In this document: piece after piece, positions 43,140 through 54,477 of the stretch
How the letters are laid out: every line of letters begins with the position of its first letter
Position numbering within the stretch: the first letter of the stretch is position 1
NCBI GenBank assembly: GCA_039654915.1
Contig: CM077596.1
Location: 57,348,501-57,412,500, forward strand
Reading direction: 5' to 3'
Source: Aquilaria yunnanensis
Taxonomy: Eukaryota; Streptophyta; Magnoliopsida; Malvales; Thymelaeaceae
Length of the DNA: 64,000 nucleotides
Translations under genes and position numbers: made by a program
The notes under the pieces: model-generated
The model's database searches: none
What the model saw: only the letters and a program-made list of their open reading frames with translations
Told to the model about the DNA's origin: nothing

Positions 43140-45108
43140 CTAGCCATCTCTAAACTATACCTCATGCTGCTTAATCATCCCAAAATTGTTAAATATTGCA
43201 TCAAATATCTTTAAACTATTTAAATATTGTTATCTCATCTTGCTATCCATCACAGCTGTTAAGGATGAATGCTATGATGTATGGCAAAGTGGCATGGTTG
43301 ATGATGTGGCTTTGAAACCTTGTGTGGCTGCTGATGTGGGCATATCTTGCAAAGCAAAAAATAACTAGTGACTTAGATGAACAAAATTATAAACTCAGGG
43401 ACTAAGTGAGAGTTTGATGACAAATTTATTCAGCTGCGATTCAGCCCGGGGTCGAATCAGACACCTTCACGACCATCTCTAGTAGGTTTAGCGTAGCCAT
43501 CTCCTCCACGTTCAGCCCACTCACATTCATCGTCGCATTCAGCCTGCTTTGCATTTGCATTGACCCCACTAGTTCCCACTTTGCCACTATATGCTTCTCC
43601 TAGCCGAATAAAAGCTGAATGGCCATTAGCTGCCTAGTTTCAGATTGCTAAAATTCCCATCCCGACAAAGGCGGGCTACCACATGGTGGGCCGAATTGGC
43701 TCCGTCGTATGAGAAAACAATGAATTAACTTAGCATTTGCTGGTGAAGAAAAGTAACTAGGGGTGAAAATTTTAAGTTTTGGGTTGGGTTCAAGCCCAAT
43801 TCTAAATTGTTTTAGCTCACTCACAACTACTATTTCATGGCCTGAACTTGAACCAAATTGGGATACAACTTAAAATGACCCTAACAAAAAAATAGATTAG
43901 GGTTAGGTTGGATCGATTGAATTTGAGTCTTTATTCTCACATTTATCTCGGTGGTGAGCATGGGGCGATTAAGGGAAATTGATGGCAAGGCGATAAAGTT
44001 GTTGGTGGTTAGGCCGCATCTTGGTGAGGCAAGGCAAGTGACGGCGGTGTGAGGGCAACACAAAGTGAGGTCTGGCGAGGGAGGCAACACAAAAGGGAGG
44101 CAAGCGATTACAGCATAAGGACAAAGTGGTGTTGCGAATGAGAGGCGAGGCGAGGGAGATTTAGACAAGAGATAAAAGCAGATAGAAAGACTCAGACAAA
44201 GCAGAAGAAAAAGGTGAGGTGAGAAATGAGACTTAGATAAAAGGCTGCGAGGTTACTACTTTCTAGTTTTAGCCAATTAGGTTAGTGAATTAAATAGGGT
44301 TAGGGAATTGGGTTGGGTTAGAGTTTTTTATGGTTATGTAGTAGTTTAAGGTTTGGTTGAGATGGTTTGGGTTAGGGATTGGAGGTTTTGTGGCTTAGAG
44401 ATGGGCTACGATAGGGATTTCGGGTTGGACTCGAACCAACATATTTTTTTCTTCATTATATCGGGTCAGGTTCAAGTTAACCCAAATGACACATTTCCTT
44501 ATTCCTGGCCCATCCTAACTCGATATTTTAAATCAAGTTTCAGGTTGGTGTTATTTGCTTACACCTCTAAAGGTAATAGTGCATAAGGGAGAGAAGAGGT
44601 GGAACCAGAGATTGTGGGAGGGCTCGACGGTGTGCCAAAGGAGAAGATGTAGTTATGGAGAGTGGATTTATGAGGGACCTTATAGTTGATGAAGCAGAGA
44701 AGGTGGTGGTTGATGGTGCCGTTGAGGCTGGGGGACAGTGAGGAAACATTAGGGTGGCAGCAGCTGAGGAGCAAAGTTTAGGGTTTCTAGAAAGGGTAGC
44801 AAAAAAATGGGGGTTAAAGCTGCAGTTTTGCCCATTTATTGTTTAGGCCTTGATGTTTTTTATTTTGTTCATCTAAGTCACTAATTATTTTCTATTTTAC
44901 AGGATATGCCCACATCAGCAGCCACTCTAGCTTTCAAAGATATATACATCATCAGCCATGTCACTGTTTTTATCCAGTTTAACGGTTATGATTTATGGTA
45001 GAAGAAGATAGTAATAATTAAATAGTTTGAGATTGATTGGTGCAACATTTGATAATTTAAAGATAATTAAGAATCATGAGATATAGCTTAGGGATGATAA
45101 GTGGAGTT
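43140..45108. mobile_element. Transposon-like unit with inverted repeats of about 270 bp
   Basis: 43145-43410 and about 44850-45105 are inverted copies: GATGTGGGCATATCTTG (43334) pairs with GGATATGCCCACATCAGCAG (44903), and GTGACTTAGATGAACAAAAT (43369) with TTTTGTTCATCTAAGTCACT (44863). GGATGATTAAGCAGCATGAG-type outer parts also pair. A diverged copy of the outer part lies near 56150-56200 (CTCATGTTGCTTAATTATCC), so this is a dispersed family. Long inverted repeats without a transposase suggest a non-autonomous Mutator-like element. Exact termini were not found. A hAT sits inside. Confidence 0.6.
43758..44569. mobile_element. Non-autonomous hAT transposon (812 bp), nested
   Basis: Termini TAGGGGTGAAAAT (43758) and TTTGCTTACACCTCTA (ending 44569) are imperfect inverted repeats. 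Flanking octamers AAAGTAAC (43750-43757) and AAGGTAAT (44570-44577) match at 6 of 8 positions, an aged target duplication. GGGTTGGGTTCAAGCCCA near the left and GGGTCAGGTTCAAGTTAACC near the right are subterminal repeats of the kind seen in the other hAT copies here. The frame at 43881-44168 is antisense to a GGCGAGG-rich part and not a gene. Confidence 0.75.
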
Positions 45109-45484
45109 TATCCTAATAAATATATTCGTTGCGCAAAATAACTATTTGATCTATGTGAGAAAATTAAAAAATAAAAATTTTCTTTAATTGTAATTAAAAA
45201 AATTGTTGTCGAGTTCAAATTTCTTAGAGAGAAATTATCAAATGATGATTTAAAATAATTTCAAAAAATTGATGTTACATAGACAAATTACTCTGAATTA
45301 ATAGATTTCATCTACTCGGAGACTAATATAAAATATTTTAAAAAATTTAAAACCAAAAGAGAATACTTAATAGGTTAAAGATGACATGTAAGCATAAATT
45401 AAAGGTTATGGACTATCCAAAAAAATTATCCTATTTTTCATATGTCAAATTTCTCTTTTTTTTTTCAAACTTGGATAAAATATA
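45109..45484. other. AT-rich DNA, no gene seen
   Basis: Short AT-rich spacer between the inverted-repeat unit and the next solo LTR. Nothing recognised. Confidence 0.55.
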
Positions 45485-45489
45485 GTACT

Positions 45490-47184
45490 TGTTGACACCC
45501 AATTTTGTCCGGGCACTGACTTTTGTTTAAATTTTGGGTTAGGAAAATCATTTTAGGAGTATTTTGATTTTTTATAAGGACATTTTAGTCTTTTAGGTAA
45601 TTTTTGATTTTTTGGATCATTTAAGGTAAAGATAGGAATTGATTTAGTGAGGCACAAATTTGGAGTCTTAGAAGTGTTGTAGGGTCAATTTGGGAAAAAG
45701 AGAAAGTTTGGGAGAAAATGGGAGATTTTTAGAAAATTTTGAGCAAAATTCAAAGGTTTAGGTCAAATCTGTCAATTTTAGAGAGTTTGAGCCAAATCTG
45801 GCAATTTTGTGGGATTTCAGAAAAATCTGAGACTTTTGCAAAGTTTTGGGCTAATCTGACAATTCCTGAAACTTTTGGGTCAGAGTGAAATGCTCACAGA
45901 ATTTAGGACTTGAATCAGAATTTTGACCAAAATCTTAAAAAAATTGAATTCGGATCAGTTTAAACAAGGAAAACCTAGTTAATCTCGCTTAGGACTCTCT
46001 AGTATAAATAGGGGACACTATTGGCTCGAGAGAGGGAAAAAAACGAAGCCCTAAGCTCTAGTCTCGAAAAAAAGAGCAAACAGCAGCCCAAGCCCCTGAT
46101 TCTTCGCTGCTCTCTCCCAGAAACCCTAAACTTCAAAGCCTCGCCGCCGTCACCCCTGAAACATCCTTCTGTTGCCCGACACGAACTCCGAATCTTCTCC
46201 ATCGCCACCGCGTCGTTCTCCCCTAGCCCTCTCTCTCTCAGATTCACCTCCGCTAGCGTCGCCCCCTCCCGTCGCCGCCGCGGCCGCTGCTCCAGCCGCC
46301 ATCCCCAGGATCGTCCTTCCCCCGTCGCGGCGTGCTCTCTCACGTTCCATCGTCGCTTGCCCGACGCCGCCACTCCAGCCGCCAACCCCGCCATCGCCGG
46401 CCACTGCCAAGCTCATCCCAGGTGGCCCAATCACCTGATCGTCGCCGCTGTAGGGAGAATCGAGGAGAAGCCCATATCGCGACCCGTTTTAGAATCCGGA
46501 ACCGACCCAGTCAACTAGTTTTTTTTGGTAAAACCTTCTCCAACTTTTTATTTAGTTCATTTAAGTCACTAACCTTTGTTTCTATTGTTTGCAGATTAGT
46601 CACTGGAGTTACAAGTTTATTTTCTGACAGTTTAGCCACTGGCCAGAACTTTGCTTTTCTTACATTGAGTCATTTTCAAACAACTTACACCAATAATTTT
46701 CATGCTTTTTCATGTTTAATTAAATTTAACCAAATTTGAGTTTTTTCCTTTTTAGAACAGTTTTGATTTTTATTTATTTTGAATCTCATGATGCATCTAG
46801 GAATTAGGAAGAAACTAAATAAAGACCATATATCTTTTTTAATATTTAACATTTACTTCTCAAAAGTTCGTTCTCGTTGGTTTGATAAAACCCCGAGACG
46901 GATTATTTATTCCATATTCGTTTGGTCTGATAAGATCCCCGGTTTGGAATTAAAAATTAAATAAAAATTCATAAAATCACTTTAAATCAAAGATTAGATC
47001 AAGAAATAAATGGTTAGGAAAAGATAAAACTGAACCCCCATGGTACCAATTCCTGGGCGCTTTAATAGGGTTATTTTAGTGTAACCGACTCATGATCTTA
47101 GAATCTCTCGCAGACCATTTTTCAGGTATCCAATCGACCTAGGAAAACTGATTGATGGCGACTCCTAAAAATCACGTTGCTACA
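45490..47184 (+). mobile_element. Solo LTR of the Tat family (1695 bp)
   Basis: Starts TGTTGACACCCAATTTTGTC and ends AATCACGTTGCTACA, the same as the LTRs of the element at 22721-34466. The target duplication GTACT is at 45485-45489 and 47185-47189. TATAAATA at 46003-46010 is the likely TATA box, followed by a CpG-rich leader (46080-46500). Internal sequence differs clearly from the 34-kb LTR in places (46590-46740), so it is an older or different subfamily. Frames at 45999-46739 on both strands come from the CpG-rich leader and are not host genes. Confidence 0.93.
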
Positions 47185-47189
47185 GTACT

Positions 47190-48443
47190 ATATATTTTTT
47201 CAAATAAAAAAAAGGCATATTTAACATTAAGTTGTGCTTTTTTATATCTACAGTGTTGTGTGTTTCTTTTCTTTGTTGTTTTTTGTTTATGCCTATTGTG
47301 GATTTTTTTGTAAATTTATTAAAAATTTAATTTTGAAATATATTATTAATATGTATTTTGAATATTTAAAATTTTAAATAAATTTTTACTAGTTAATTAC
47401 ACACACTTTATTTACATCTGATGAAGAACGTGTAAAGACTTTTATACTTTATTAATGTTATATGCTATTTTGTTTTTCTGATGAGACCTAAACTTAGTGT
47501 TGTATATTTATTGGAGGTACAATTAGAATCGGGATACTAAAGGGAAGGAAGAAAAAAAAAATACAAGTCATATGGCTGAAAAATATCAAAATTCCCAAAT
47601 GTTTGGCTCTTGCACCAGGTTTCTAATTGAAGTTTTTTTTTTTGTTACCAATACACTATAAATGTTATAAATTGTGATTATATATGTTATTAATAATGTT
47701 ACAATCTGGGACCAAAAATGTCATTGACAGATAAAAAATTAATGGAAAAAAATAAGAAGTTGTATGTTTTGAAATCTTAAAATAATATATAACTCTTAAA
47801 ATGCGTCAAAAATTTTATGTAGTTGACCGTTTTACTTTTTGTATGCGGATTGAACAAAAATCTAAATAAAATGTTCCCTTCACTGAAATAGAATTGCTAA
47901 CAGTCAAGACCCTAGTTTGTGCAAAAATCTTAAATCAAATTAGTTATCAATAACTTTGAAATTTTTTTAAAAGAAAAATTCAATAAATTTTTTTGACTTA
48001 ATTAGTCTTAGTTTGATATCATAAATTTTTTATAATTTTTTTAATATAAATGTAATGAATATGAAAAATTTGTATATTCCTTAATTAACAAAGTAGGGGC
48101 CCGTTACCCAAGAATTTGAATATAATTAAGCATAGACAACACATATATGTCATCCAGCCAGCCAATAGCCTGCGCACATCTCGTTCTGATTCCCCATTAC
48201 AAAGGAGCTGCTGTTGGAAAAGTGAAAAAGAAACAAAGGAAGTGGGCCACGACAGAAGCTTTTGTTTGCTGCAATGCAAAAATATTGACGCTTGACTTTT
48301 TTATTTCTTACTGCATTGTTGAAAAGTGACATCAAAAGCCAATATATAGGCTTAGAAAGTAACAAAGCTAGCTGATTTTAAGCAAAAAATTAGATAATTA
48401 GAACATGCTTAATTGACTCAGTAAAACAAGAAACTAATCTATC
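47190..48443. other. AT-rich 3' flank of the ankyrin-PGG gene
   Basis: No gene. Includes long A/T runs. Poly(A) signals of the minus-strand gene would lie near 48300-48443, but I cannot assign one. Frames at 48085-48365 overlap on both strands and show no family features. Confidence 0.55.
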
Positions 48444-49777
48444 CTAAAACAATGAAACACGTTTAGGAAGTCCTAAAGCACTACTAAACTGCCACCACAT
48501 AGGAACGACACTTATCGGCTGAAGCACTGAGAAGGCCATGAAAATCCACCATCCGATGGATCTGTAACCGATCACATACGACGACATCATGTAACAGAGT
48601 AACAGAGGCAACGTTGCCAGAAGAGAAATATCATGGCCTTGCGAGAGCAGACGAAAAATGAATGACAGCGACTGGCAAAATGCGGTCGTGTTGAACACGA
48701 AAAATAGGTACCGCGGGAACCCTCGCATCACGGTTTGGCCAACCAAGCCCAGCGGTCCGGACGACAGGCTGCTTGTCGCATTGCCGCCTTTCGAGCTTAC
48801 TTGAAAACGAAGCGTGGGATCACCCTGCCAAACGCCGCCTGGGGGGCTCAGCACGGCTTGGTAGGTAACCGTGGCGATGAGGGCCAGAACCACCAGAACC
48901 GCGTCGCGACTCTCCCGTTCCAAGATCAGATTTTGGTCTTCAAGAGGTAGGAAAATTTCTGGAACTTTTCTCCTCAGGTTATCTCCAAGGCTGGCCCCGC
49001 CGTAGAAAGATGTCACTCTGGCTTCGGAGTTGCCCAAATCTTTCTCACGATCCAAACGAGCAAAAACTCCGGCACGCGACGCGATGGCCCATTTCGATTT
49101 CGATAAGAATTTCTTAACCTGAACAAAAATTATTTAATTTAGCGTACAAAATAAAAAACCATCAGAAAAATTAAACACTTTAAAAAACAAGGCATATATA
49201 TATGCATTGTAGGTACCATGTCATTGTTTCTTGCTTCTGCAATGCTCCACACGTTGTTACCTTCGTCATCCGTCCAGGTCAGGATTTCCTTCTTCCGGGC
49301 TCGCACCAGCCATCCGTACAAAACCTCTAAGGCTTCGAGTCTGTTGATCTTAACGGCTAAATGAACTGCGGTCTCCCTTCGATCGGTCAAATCAATCATG
49401 GAGAGTGGACATGCTAAGAGAAGACAAGCAATATGGTCAGCACTTCCCTTCTCGACGGTGCAGTGGAAAGGAGTCTTCCCATCCTTTCCTTTCACCCGGA
49501 CAAGGTCATTATCCATGTCGACGAGCCGGAGCAACGTGTCAAATTTACTGTTTCCGACGGCCAAATGCAGAGGACTATGGCCTTCCGGGTTCATCTTCCG
49601 GGCAAATGAGGGCTTAAGCGTCATCATCTCAAGCGCAAAGAGAGTTTTTCCGGTTGATGCAGCAATGTGTAATGGCGTATCCACGAAAGGGACCTTGTCG
49701 ATCCGGTCCAGAAGATCAGGGTCGTCAGCTAGGGATGAATACAGGCCATTGATGTCTCCCTCATAAGCAGCCAACAT
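48444..49777 (-). CDS. Ankyrin-repeat/PGG-domain membrane protein, BDA1-like, two exons, apparently complete
   Basis: Exon 1 is 49777-49217 (187 codons), intron 49216-49119 (98 bp; GTACCT...TTCAG, phase 0), exon 2 49118-48444 (224 codons plus stop); 411 residues in all. Ankyrin repeats fill residues 1-180: TPLHIAASTGK near 38, HSPLHLAVGNS near 72, KTPFHCTVEKG near 106 and ETAVHLAVKIN near 141. Exon 2 has the PGG domain (DAVLVVLALIATVTYQAVL then SPPGG) and four hydrophobic segments. ATG 49777 is the first in-frame start, as TAA precedes it. A 7-codon uORF (49800-49777) overlaps it by one base. Plant proteins of this type (BDA1, ACD6, ITN1) are membrane signalling proteins in defence and stress; here function is inferred from family only. 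Confidence 0.88.
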
Positions 49778-49800
49778 CAACTTCTGATCCGGTCTGGCAT
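49777..49800 (-). promoter_or_regulatory. Short uORF overlapping the ankyrin-PGG start codon
   Basis: Minus strand ATG at 49800 opens a 7-codon frame (MPDRIRS) whose TGA shares its A with the main ATG (TGATG). The chimeric paralogue has the same arrangement (ATG 51891, MSDRIRS, main ATG 51868). The downstream phase also reads ARPDQKL before the main ATG, so an older start with PDQKL may have been shifted out of frame. Confidence 0.5.
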
Positions 49801-50027
49801 TTTAATTTGTTGTATGCCGCGGATAACATGTTAGAGATGTAACAAATACTCAAACATTAATTGTATGTTCCAGTGGGTTAAGACTTTGTTTTGTTATTAA
49901 CTACAATTGATCGATGTGCCTGAATTTGTCGTAGTCACGAATATATAGTTGAATCACAATTGTATTTCTTAAAAAAAAATGAGCAAGGTCTAATAATATT
50001 GTATTAAAGTTCGACAATGAGACTCAC

Positions 50028-50149
50028 CTCAAATAACGAACGAACGGATCAGTAATACCAAACACACCTGAGCTAAATCTAGACCCTTGAACTATGATCT
50101 GCAAATGTCTTCCATCTTCTTCTGCCAGATTTGTCAATAATCCAAGAAC
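50028..50149 (-). other. Exon-like 122-bp segment, unidentified (copy 1)
   Basis: Minus strand: AAGCAG | GTTCTTGG ... TATTTGAG | GTGAGTC. An open frame of 40 codons plus two bases lies between a plausible acceptor and a near-consensus donor. It reads VLGLLTNLAEEDGRHLQIIV, then QGSRFSSGVFGITDPFVRYL. A second copy of the same length is at 52116-52237. It lies upstream of an ankyrin gene on the same strand. It could be a 5' exon of an alternative ankyrin transcript or a captured exon of another gene. I do not recognise the family. Confidence 0.5.
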
Positions 50150-50164
50150 CTGCTTCACAAACCC

Positions 50165-51385
50165 GTGATTGAAAAATTCATGAAGATTACAAATTTATGT
50201 CCAATTCATTTATGATTAAATCAAATTAATTTGAAATTACTTATTTTTATTTTTATGATTTTTTTTAAAGCTCACATCATTTGAAAGCTAATACTATATA
50301 TATAATCTATTGAATAATATTTTTAAATATTAAATTTTATAAATTTTTTACTTAACCTAAAAATAAGAAATAAAAATTAATAAAATATTAATTACATTAT
50401 TAAAAAATTCATTCAAATTATATTATTAAACCTGTATTATATTACCATTTAAATTACATTAGTTCTAGACAACAAAAATTTATAAAAAATTTAGGTTAAC
50501 TTGGATAATCACAAATCAATTGGTCCGTACTAGCCAATTGTTATTATAAAGTTTAACATAAAACTTCGGTTATTACTATCTTCATTTGAGGGCGCCAAAA
50601 TACTTTTGCCTTATTGATTTTTAAAAATGTTGATTAATTGTTAACCAATAGCGGTATAAAAAATTAAGAAAATTATCTACTTGAAAATAAAAAAATATCC
50701 TGGGAGTTATTAGAATTTATTATCTGCTTGATAAAAAAGATGGGTAAACTACTAGTCATGAGCAGATTACGGTTGTGAATCTCATTCAATACCGATGATA
50801 AAATGGTATGAATGAAAAAAGTCTTGCACTGTTATATATATGCATTGGGTGTCTTGGTTGTCTCAGCCTAGGATTTTTTTTGTTAAATATTTTTAATTTT
50901 ATCCCTATGACTTTAGTGCAGTGATGGAATATTGAATCTTTCACCCTCTCAACCATCATCTTCTTTTAACTTCAAAATACTACTTTGTTATACTTCTAAT
51001 TACCAAAAAAATATATTTTTAGTTTTAAATTTTTCAAATAAAATATATAATATTATTTGTAACTAAAAAGTTCTAAAAGAAAGTTCATTAATGTTTTAAA
51101 TAATTTTATACTTTTATTTCTTTTATTTCTTAATACTATGGTTCTACTGTATACAATAGATTATTGATGTGAGATAAACTCTACATTCTCAAATATAGAC
51201 AATTCCGTATCAATATAGTACGATAAATGAGATTACTAAGAGCTTGGTATATTATTTTTAACCTTGCATTTGATAAGAAATCATTTACTAGTTATTGTTT
51301 GAAAAAATTTTCAATCTTTCGGGAAAAATAATACTCAACATATAAAGGACAAAAAAAAAAAAAAAATTGGTCCGACGACTCTGAC
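50165..51385. repeat. Duplicated flank of the ankyrin unit (unit 4)
   Basis: Paralogous to 9661-12403 (minus the hAT) and 53195-54477. It begins GTGATTGAAAAATTCATG next to the 122-bp exon-like segment and runs into the ankyrin exon at 51386. It holds the unoccupied hAT target (AATTGTTATTATAAAG near 50538). No gene inside. Confidence 0.8.
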
Positions 51386-51868
51386 CTGAGGCTTGTGGGA
51401 AGGTGTGCTGCGGTAGTGTTGAACCACGGTCTGCCCGTCATCATCCTCAAAACAGACGATGTTCTTCTTCCACCGCCTGCTCTGGTCGTACCCCAGAAAA
51501 ATCCACCCAACCAGAAATTCAAAAGCTTCGAGCTTTCCATTCTTCAAGGCCACCGTCAAAGCTGCCTCGCCTCTAACCGTCACATCTTCCATGGATTTTG
51601 GAGAAGCTGCAAGAAATGTCCCCAGGAGCTCCACATTCCCCATCTGTGCCGCGCAATGCAACGGACTGAAGCCTTCCGGGTTAATCTTCCGGGAAAATGA
51701 GGGCTTAAGCTTCATCATCTCAATCACAAAGAGAGATTTTCCGGTTGATGCAGCAATGTGCAGTGGCGTATCCACGAAAGGGACCTTGTCGATGCGGTCT
51801 AGAAGATCAGGGTCATCAGCTAGGGATGAATACAGGCCATTGACATCTCCCTCATAAGCAGCCAACAT
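51386..51868 (-). CDS. Chimeric ankyrin-repeat gene (BDA1-like), shortened, ankyrin exon only
   Basis: 161 codons from ATG 51868 to the donor CAG|GTCAGAG at 51385. Residues 1-70 match the gene at 48444-49777 (LAAYEGDVNGLYSSLADDPD, TPLHIAASTGKS, PSFSRKINPEG). From FSPLHCAAQ on it matches the copies at 7 and 54 kb (GNVELLGTF, SMEDVTVRGEAALT, KNIVCFEDDDG). The join lies in the conserved Glu-Gly-x-[ST]-Pro-Leu-His part of an ankyrin repeat, near 51675. About 40 residues, one repeat, are missing against the 203-codon copies. Unequal crossing-over between paralogues explains it. It has the promoter side and uORF of the 49-kb gene but no PGG exon. Expression is unknown. Confidence 0.75.
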
Positions 51869-52115
51869 CAACTTCTGATCCGGTCTGACATTTTAATTTG
51901 TTGTATGCCGCGGATAACATGTTAGAGATGTAACAAATACTCAAACATTGTACGTTCCAGTGGGTTAACACTTTGTTTTGTTGTTATTAATTACAATTGA
52001 TCGATGTGCCTGAATTTGTCGTAGTCACGAATATATAGTTGAATCACAATTGTTTTTCTCAAAAAAATGAACAAGGTCTTATAATATTATATTAAAATTC
52101 GACAAGGAGACTCAC
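51869..52115. repeat. Upstream region duplicated from the 49.8-kb gene
   Basis: Nearly identical to 49778-50027: TTTTAATTTGTTGTATGCCG, ATCGATGTGCCTGAATTTGT and CACGAATATATAGTTGAATC. The promoter side of the intact gene and the chimera is therefore shared. Confidence 0.85.
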
Positions 52116-52237
52116 CTCAAATAACGAACGAACGGGTCAGTGATACCAAACACAGCAAAGCTAAATCCAGACCTTTGAACTATGGTTTGTAAATGTCTTT
52201 CATTTTCTTCTGCCACATTTGCCAGTAATCCAAGAAC
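52116..52237 (-). other. Exon-like 122-bp segment, unidentified (copy 2)
   Basis: Same length and splice borders as 50028-50149, reading VLGLLANVAEENERHLQTIV then QRSGFSFAVFGITDPFVRYL. Many differences between the copies leave the frame open with conservative changes (T/A, L/V, D/E), which hints at past selection. The function is not recognised. Confidence 0.5.
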
Positions 52238-53194
52238 CTGCTTCATAAACAAGTACACTTTACATCAGTACAGGTATAGGCGTCTGTCTCCTTTTTCTCT
52301 TTATTTTTATTTTTATTTTTATTTTTATTTAAATTTATTTTGCTTTAGCTTTACGTACCTTTTTTTAATATTTCTTTTTTTTTTTAATCTCTGTTTTTTT
52401 TTTGTAACCTTTGACTAGTTTAACTTTACACCCAACTGTTCTCTTCATTTTTTATTTGTCTTTGCTCGCTCAACTGCCAAAACAAAATGTTTTGTTTTTG
52501 TCTTGCTTTGCTTCTTTCTATTAATTTGTTTTGTTTTGCATCTGGTGATATGGTCGAAGGAAATGAAAGAGATGACAATAAGGATGATTATTGATTGGAT
52601 AAAAGAACCGTTGTCACGTTATGACAGGCTTAATCTTTTATGTTATTAATTTGGATAGCATAAAAATGTTGTGTTTCTTTGAAACTTAGTTTTTGTTAAG
52701 TTAACAATTAACTTGGTAAAGCATGAAGCTAGGTACATTTTGATGGATGATTGATTCTGTGATAATTAAATTATTGTGTATTACAATTATTATTATTATT
52801 ATTATTTGAAAAAAAGATATTGACACTAAGAGAAAAGTGTTTGACAACTAGGGAATATCATGAGCAAACCAAACAAAACAGTACAGGTTGAATTATTTCT
52901 CTTTGTAGAAAATTTTTAATGTCTCATTTACTTTAATTATTTCTCTTTGTAGAAAATTTTTAATGTCTCATTTACTTTAATACTTTCACTTAAAGCTCAC
53001 TAAACAAAATCATAATAAAAGAAATCTTTCCTTGTTTTAATCATCAATTAAACTATCACTACACAAAATTTAAAAAAAGTTTTTTTAATTTTAGTTTCAA
53101 GGACAAAAAAAAAAAAACAACGTAAAGTATACACATCTTGTTCTCTATACCCATTCAAATAGCTTAGTTAACTTGGGACGAGGGAGTATTTTCT
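52238..53194. other. AT-rich spacer with simple repeats
   Basis: Unique to this unit. Holds a TTTTA-type microsatellite (about 52300-52332), an ATT microsatellite (52785-52806) and a perfect or near-perfect 44-bp tandem duplication (52891-52934 and 52935-52978, AATTATTTCTCTTTGTAGAA). The open frame at 52182-52418 is a product of the T-rich repeats. No gene. Confidence 0.65.
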
Positions 53195-54477
53195 TCCTAT
53201 TTATATAGAAAAAATATAATCCCTTAAAAAATATAGGAAAATATAATAATGAAATTTTAATTTTTATCATTATTAATTGTAAAAAGGTGATTGAAAAATT
53301 CATGCTTACAAGCTGAAATGACTAATTATTTTTATTTTTATGATTTTCTTGGAAGCCACATAATTTGAAAGCTAGTACTATATATGTATAAAACCTATTA
53401 AATAATATTTTTTTAATATTAAAAATTTTTATTAATTTTTTTCTTAACCTAAAAACAAGAAATAAAAATTAATAGAAACATTAATTAAATGATAAAATAA
53501 TTTATTCAATTAATTATTATACCTATATTATATTAATCTTACAGTTTAAATTACATTAGTTCTAGACAAAAAATGTTTTATAAACATTTTGGCTTAACTT
53601 GGGTTAATCATAAATCAATTGGACCTTACTTGCGAATTTTTATTGTTAAGTTTAACATAAACTTCTATTATTAAATTATCTTTATTTTAGGGCGAAATAG
53701 TTTGTCTTATTGATTTTTTTAAAAATGTTGATTAATTGTTAACCAACATCGGTATAAAAAATTAGTAAAATTAACTACTTGAAAAGAAAAACAAAAAAAA
53801 CCTGTGATTTATTAGGTTTACTGTCTACTTGGAAAAAAAAAAATTGGTATACTACTAGCATAAACAGATTACGGTCGTGAATCTCATACAGTACGAATGA
53901 TAAAATAGTATGGATAAAAAAAGTCTTACACTGTTTTATGTACTGGGTGTCATGGTTGCCTCAACCATAGGATCTCGTTCTTTAAATATTTTTAGTTTTG
54001 TCCCCATGACTTTGTTGTAATGGTGGAACATTAAGTCTCTCATCTTCTCAACCACCATCTTCTTCCGCATTTTCACTTAACTCCTAAATATTACTTTGTT
54101 ATACTTCTAAATACAGAAAAAAATATATATTTTTTTAATTTTTTAAAACAAAATATATAATATTATTACTAAAAAGTTCTAAAAAAAGTTTACTTATATT
54201 TCAAAAATTTCATACTTTTGTTTCTTTTATTTCTTAAAATTATGGTTCTACTGTATATAATAGCTTATTGATGTGAGATAAACTCTACATTCGTAAGTAT
54301 AGACAATTCCTTATCAATATAGTATGATAAATGACATTACTAAGAGCTTGGTAACCTTGCATTTGATAGGAAATCATTTACTATTTATTGTTTTAAAAAA
54401 AACTCAATCTTTCGGGAAAAAAAAACACTCAACATATAAAAGGACAAAAAAAAAAAAAATGGTCCGACGACACTGAC
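53195..54477. repeat. Duplicated flank of the ankyrin unit (unit 5)
   Basis: Paralogous to 9661-12403 and 50165-51385, ending at the splice donor of the third ankyrin exon. It has the related hAT target area (TTATTGTTAAGTTTAAC near 53641), also empty. No gene. Confidence 0.8.

Noticed and set aside
46021..46739. Arg/Ser/Pro-rich proteins on both strands
   Set aside because: All are in the CpG-rich leader of the solo Tat LTR at 45490-47184.
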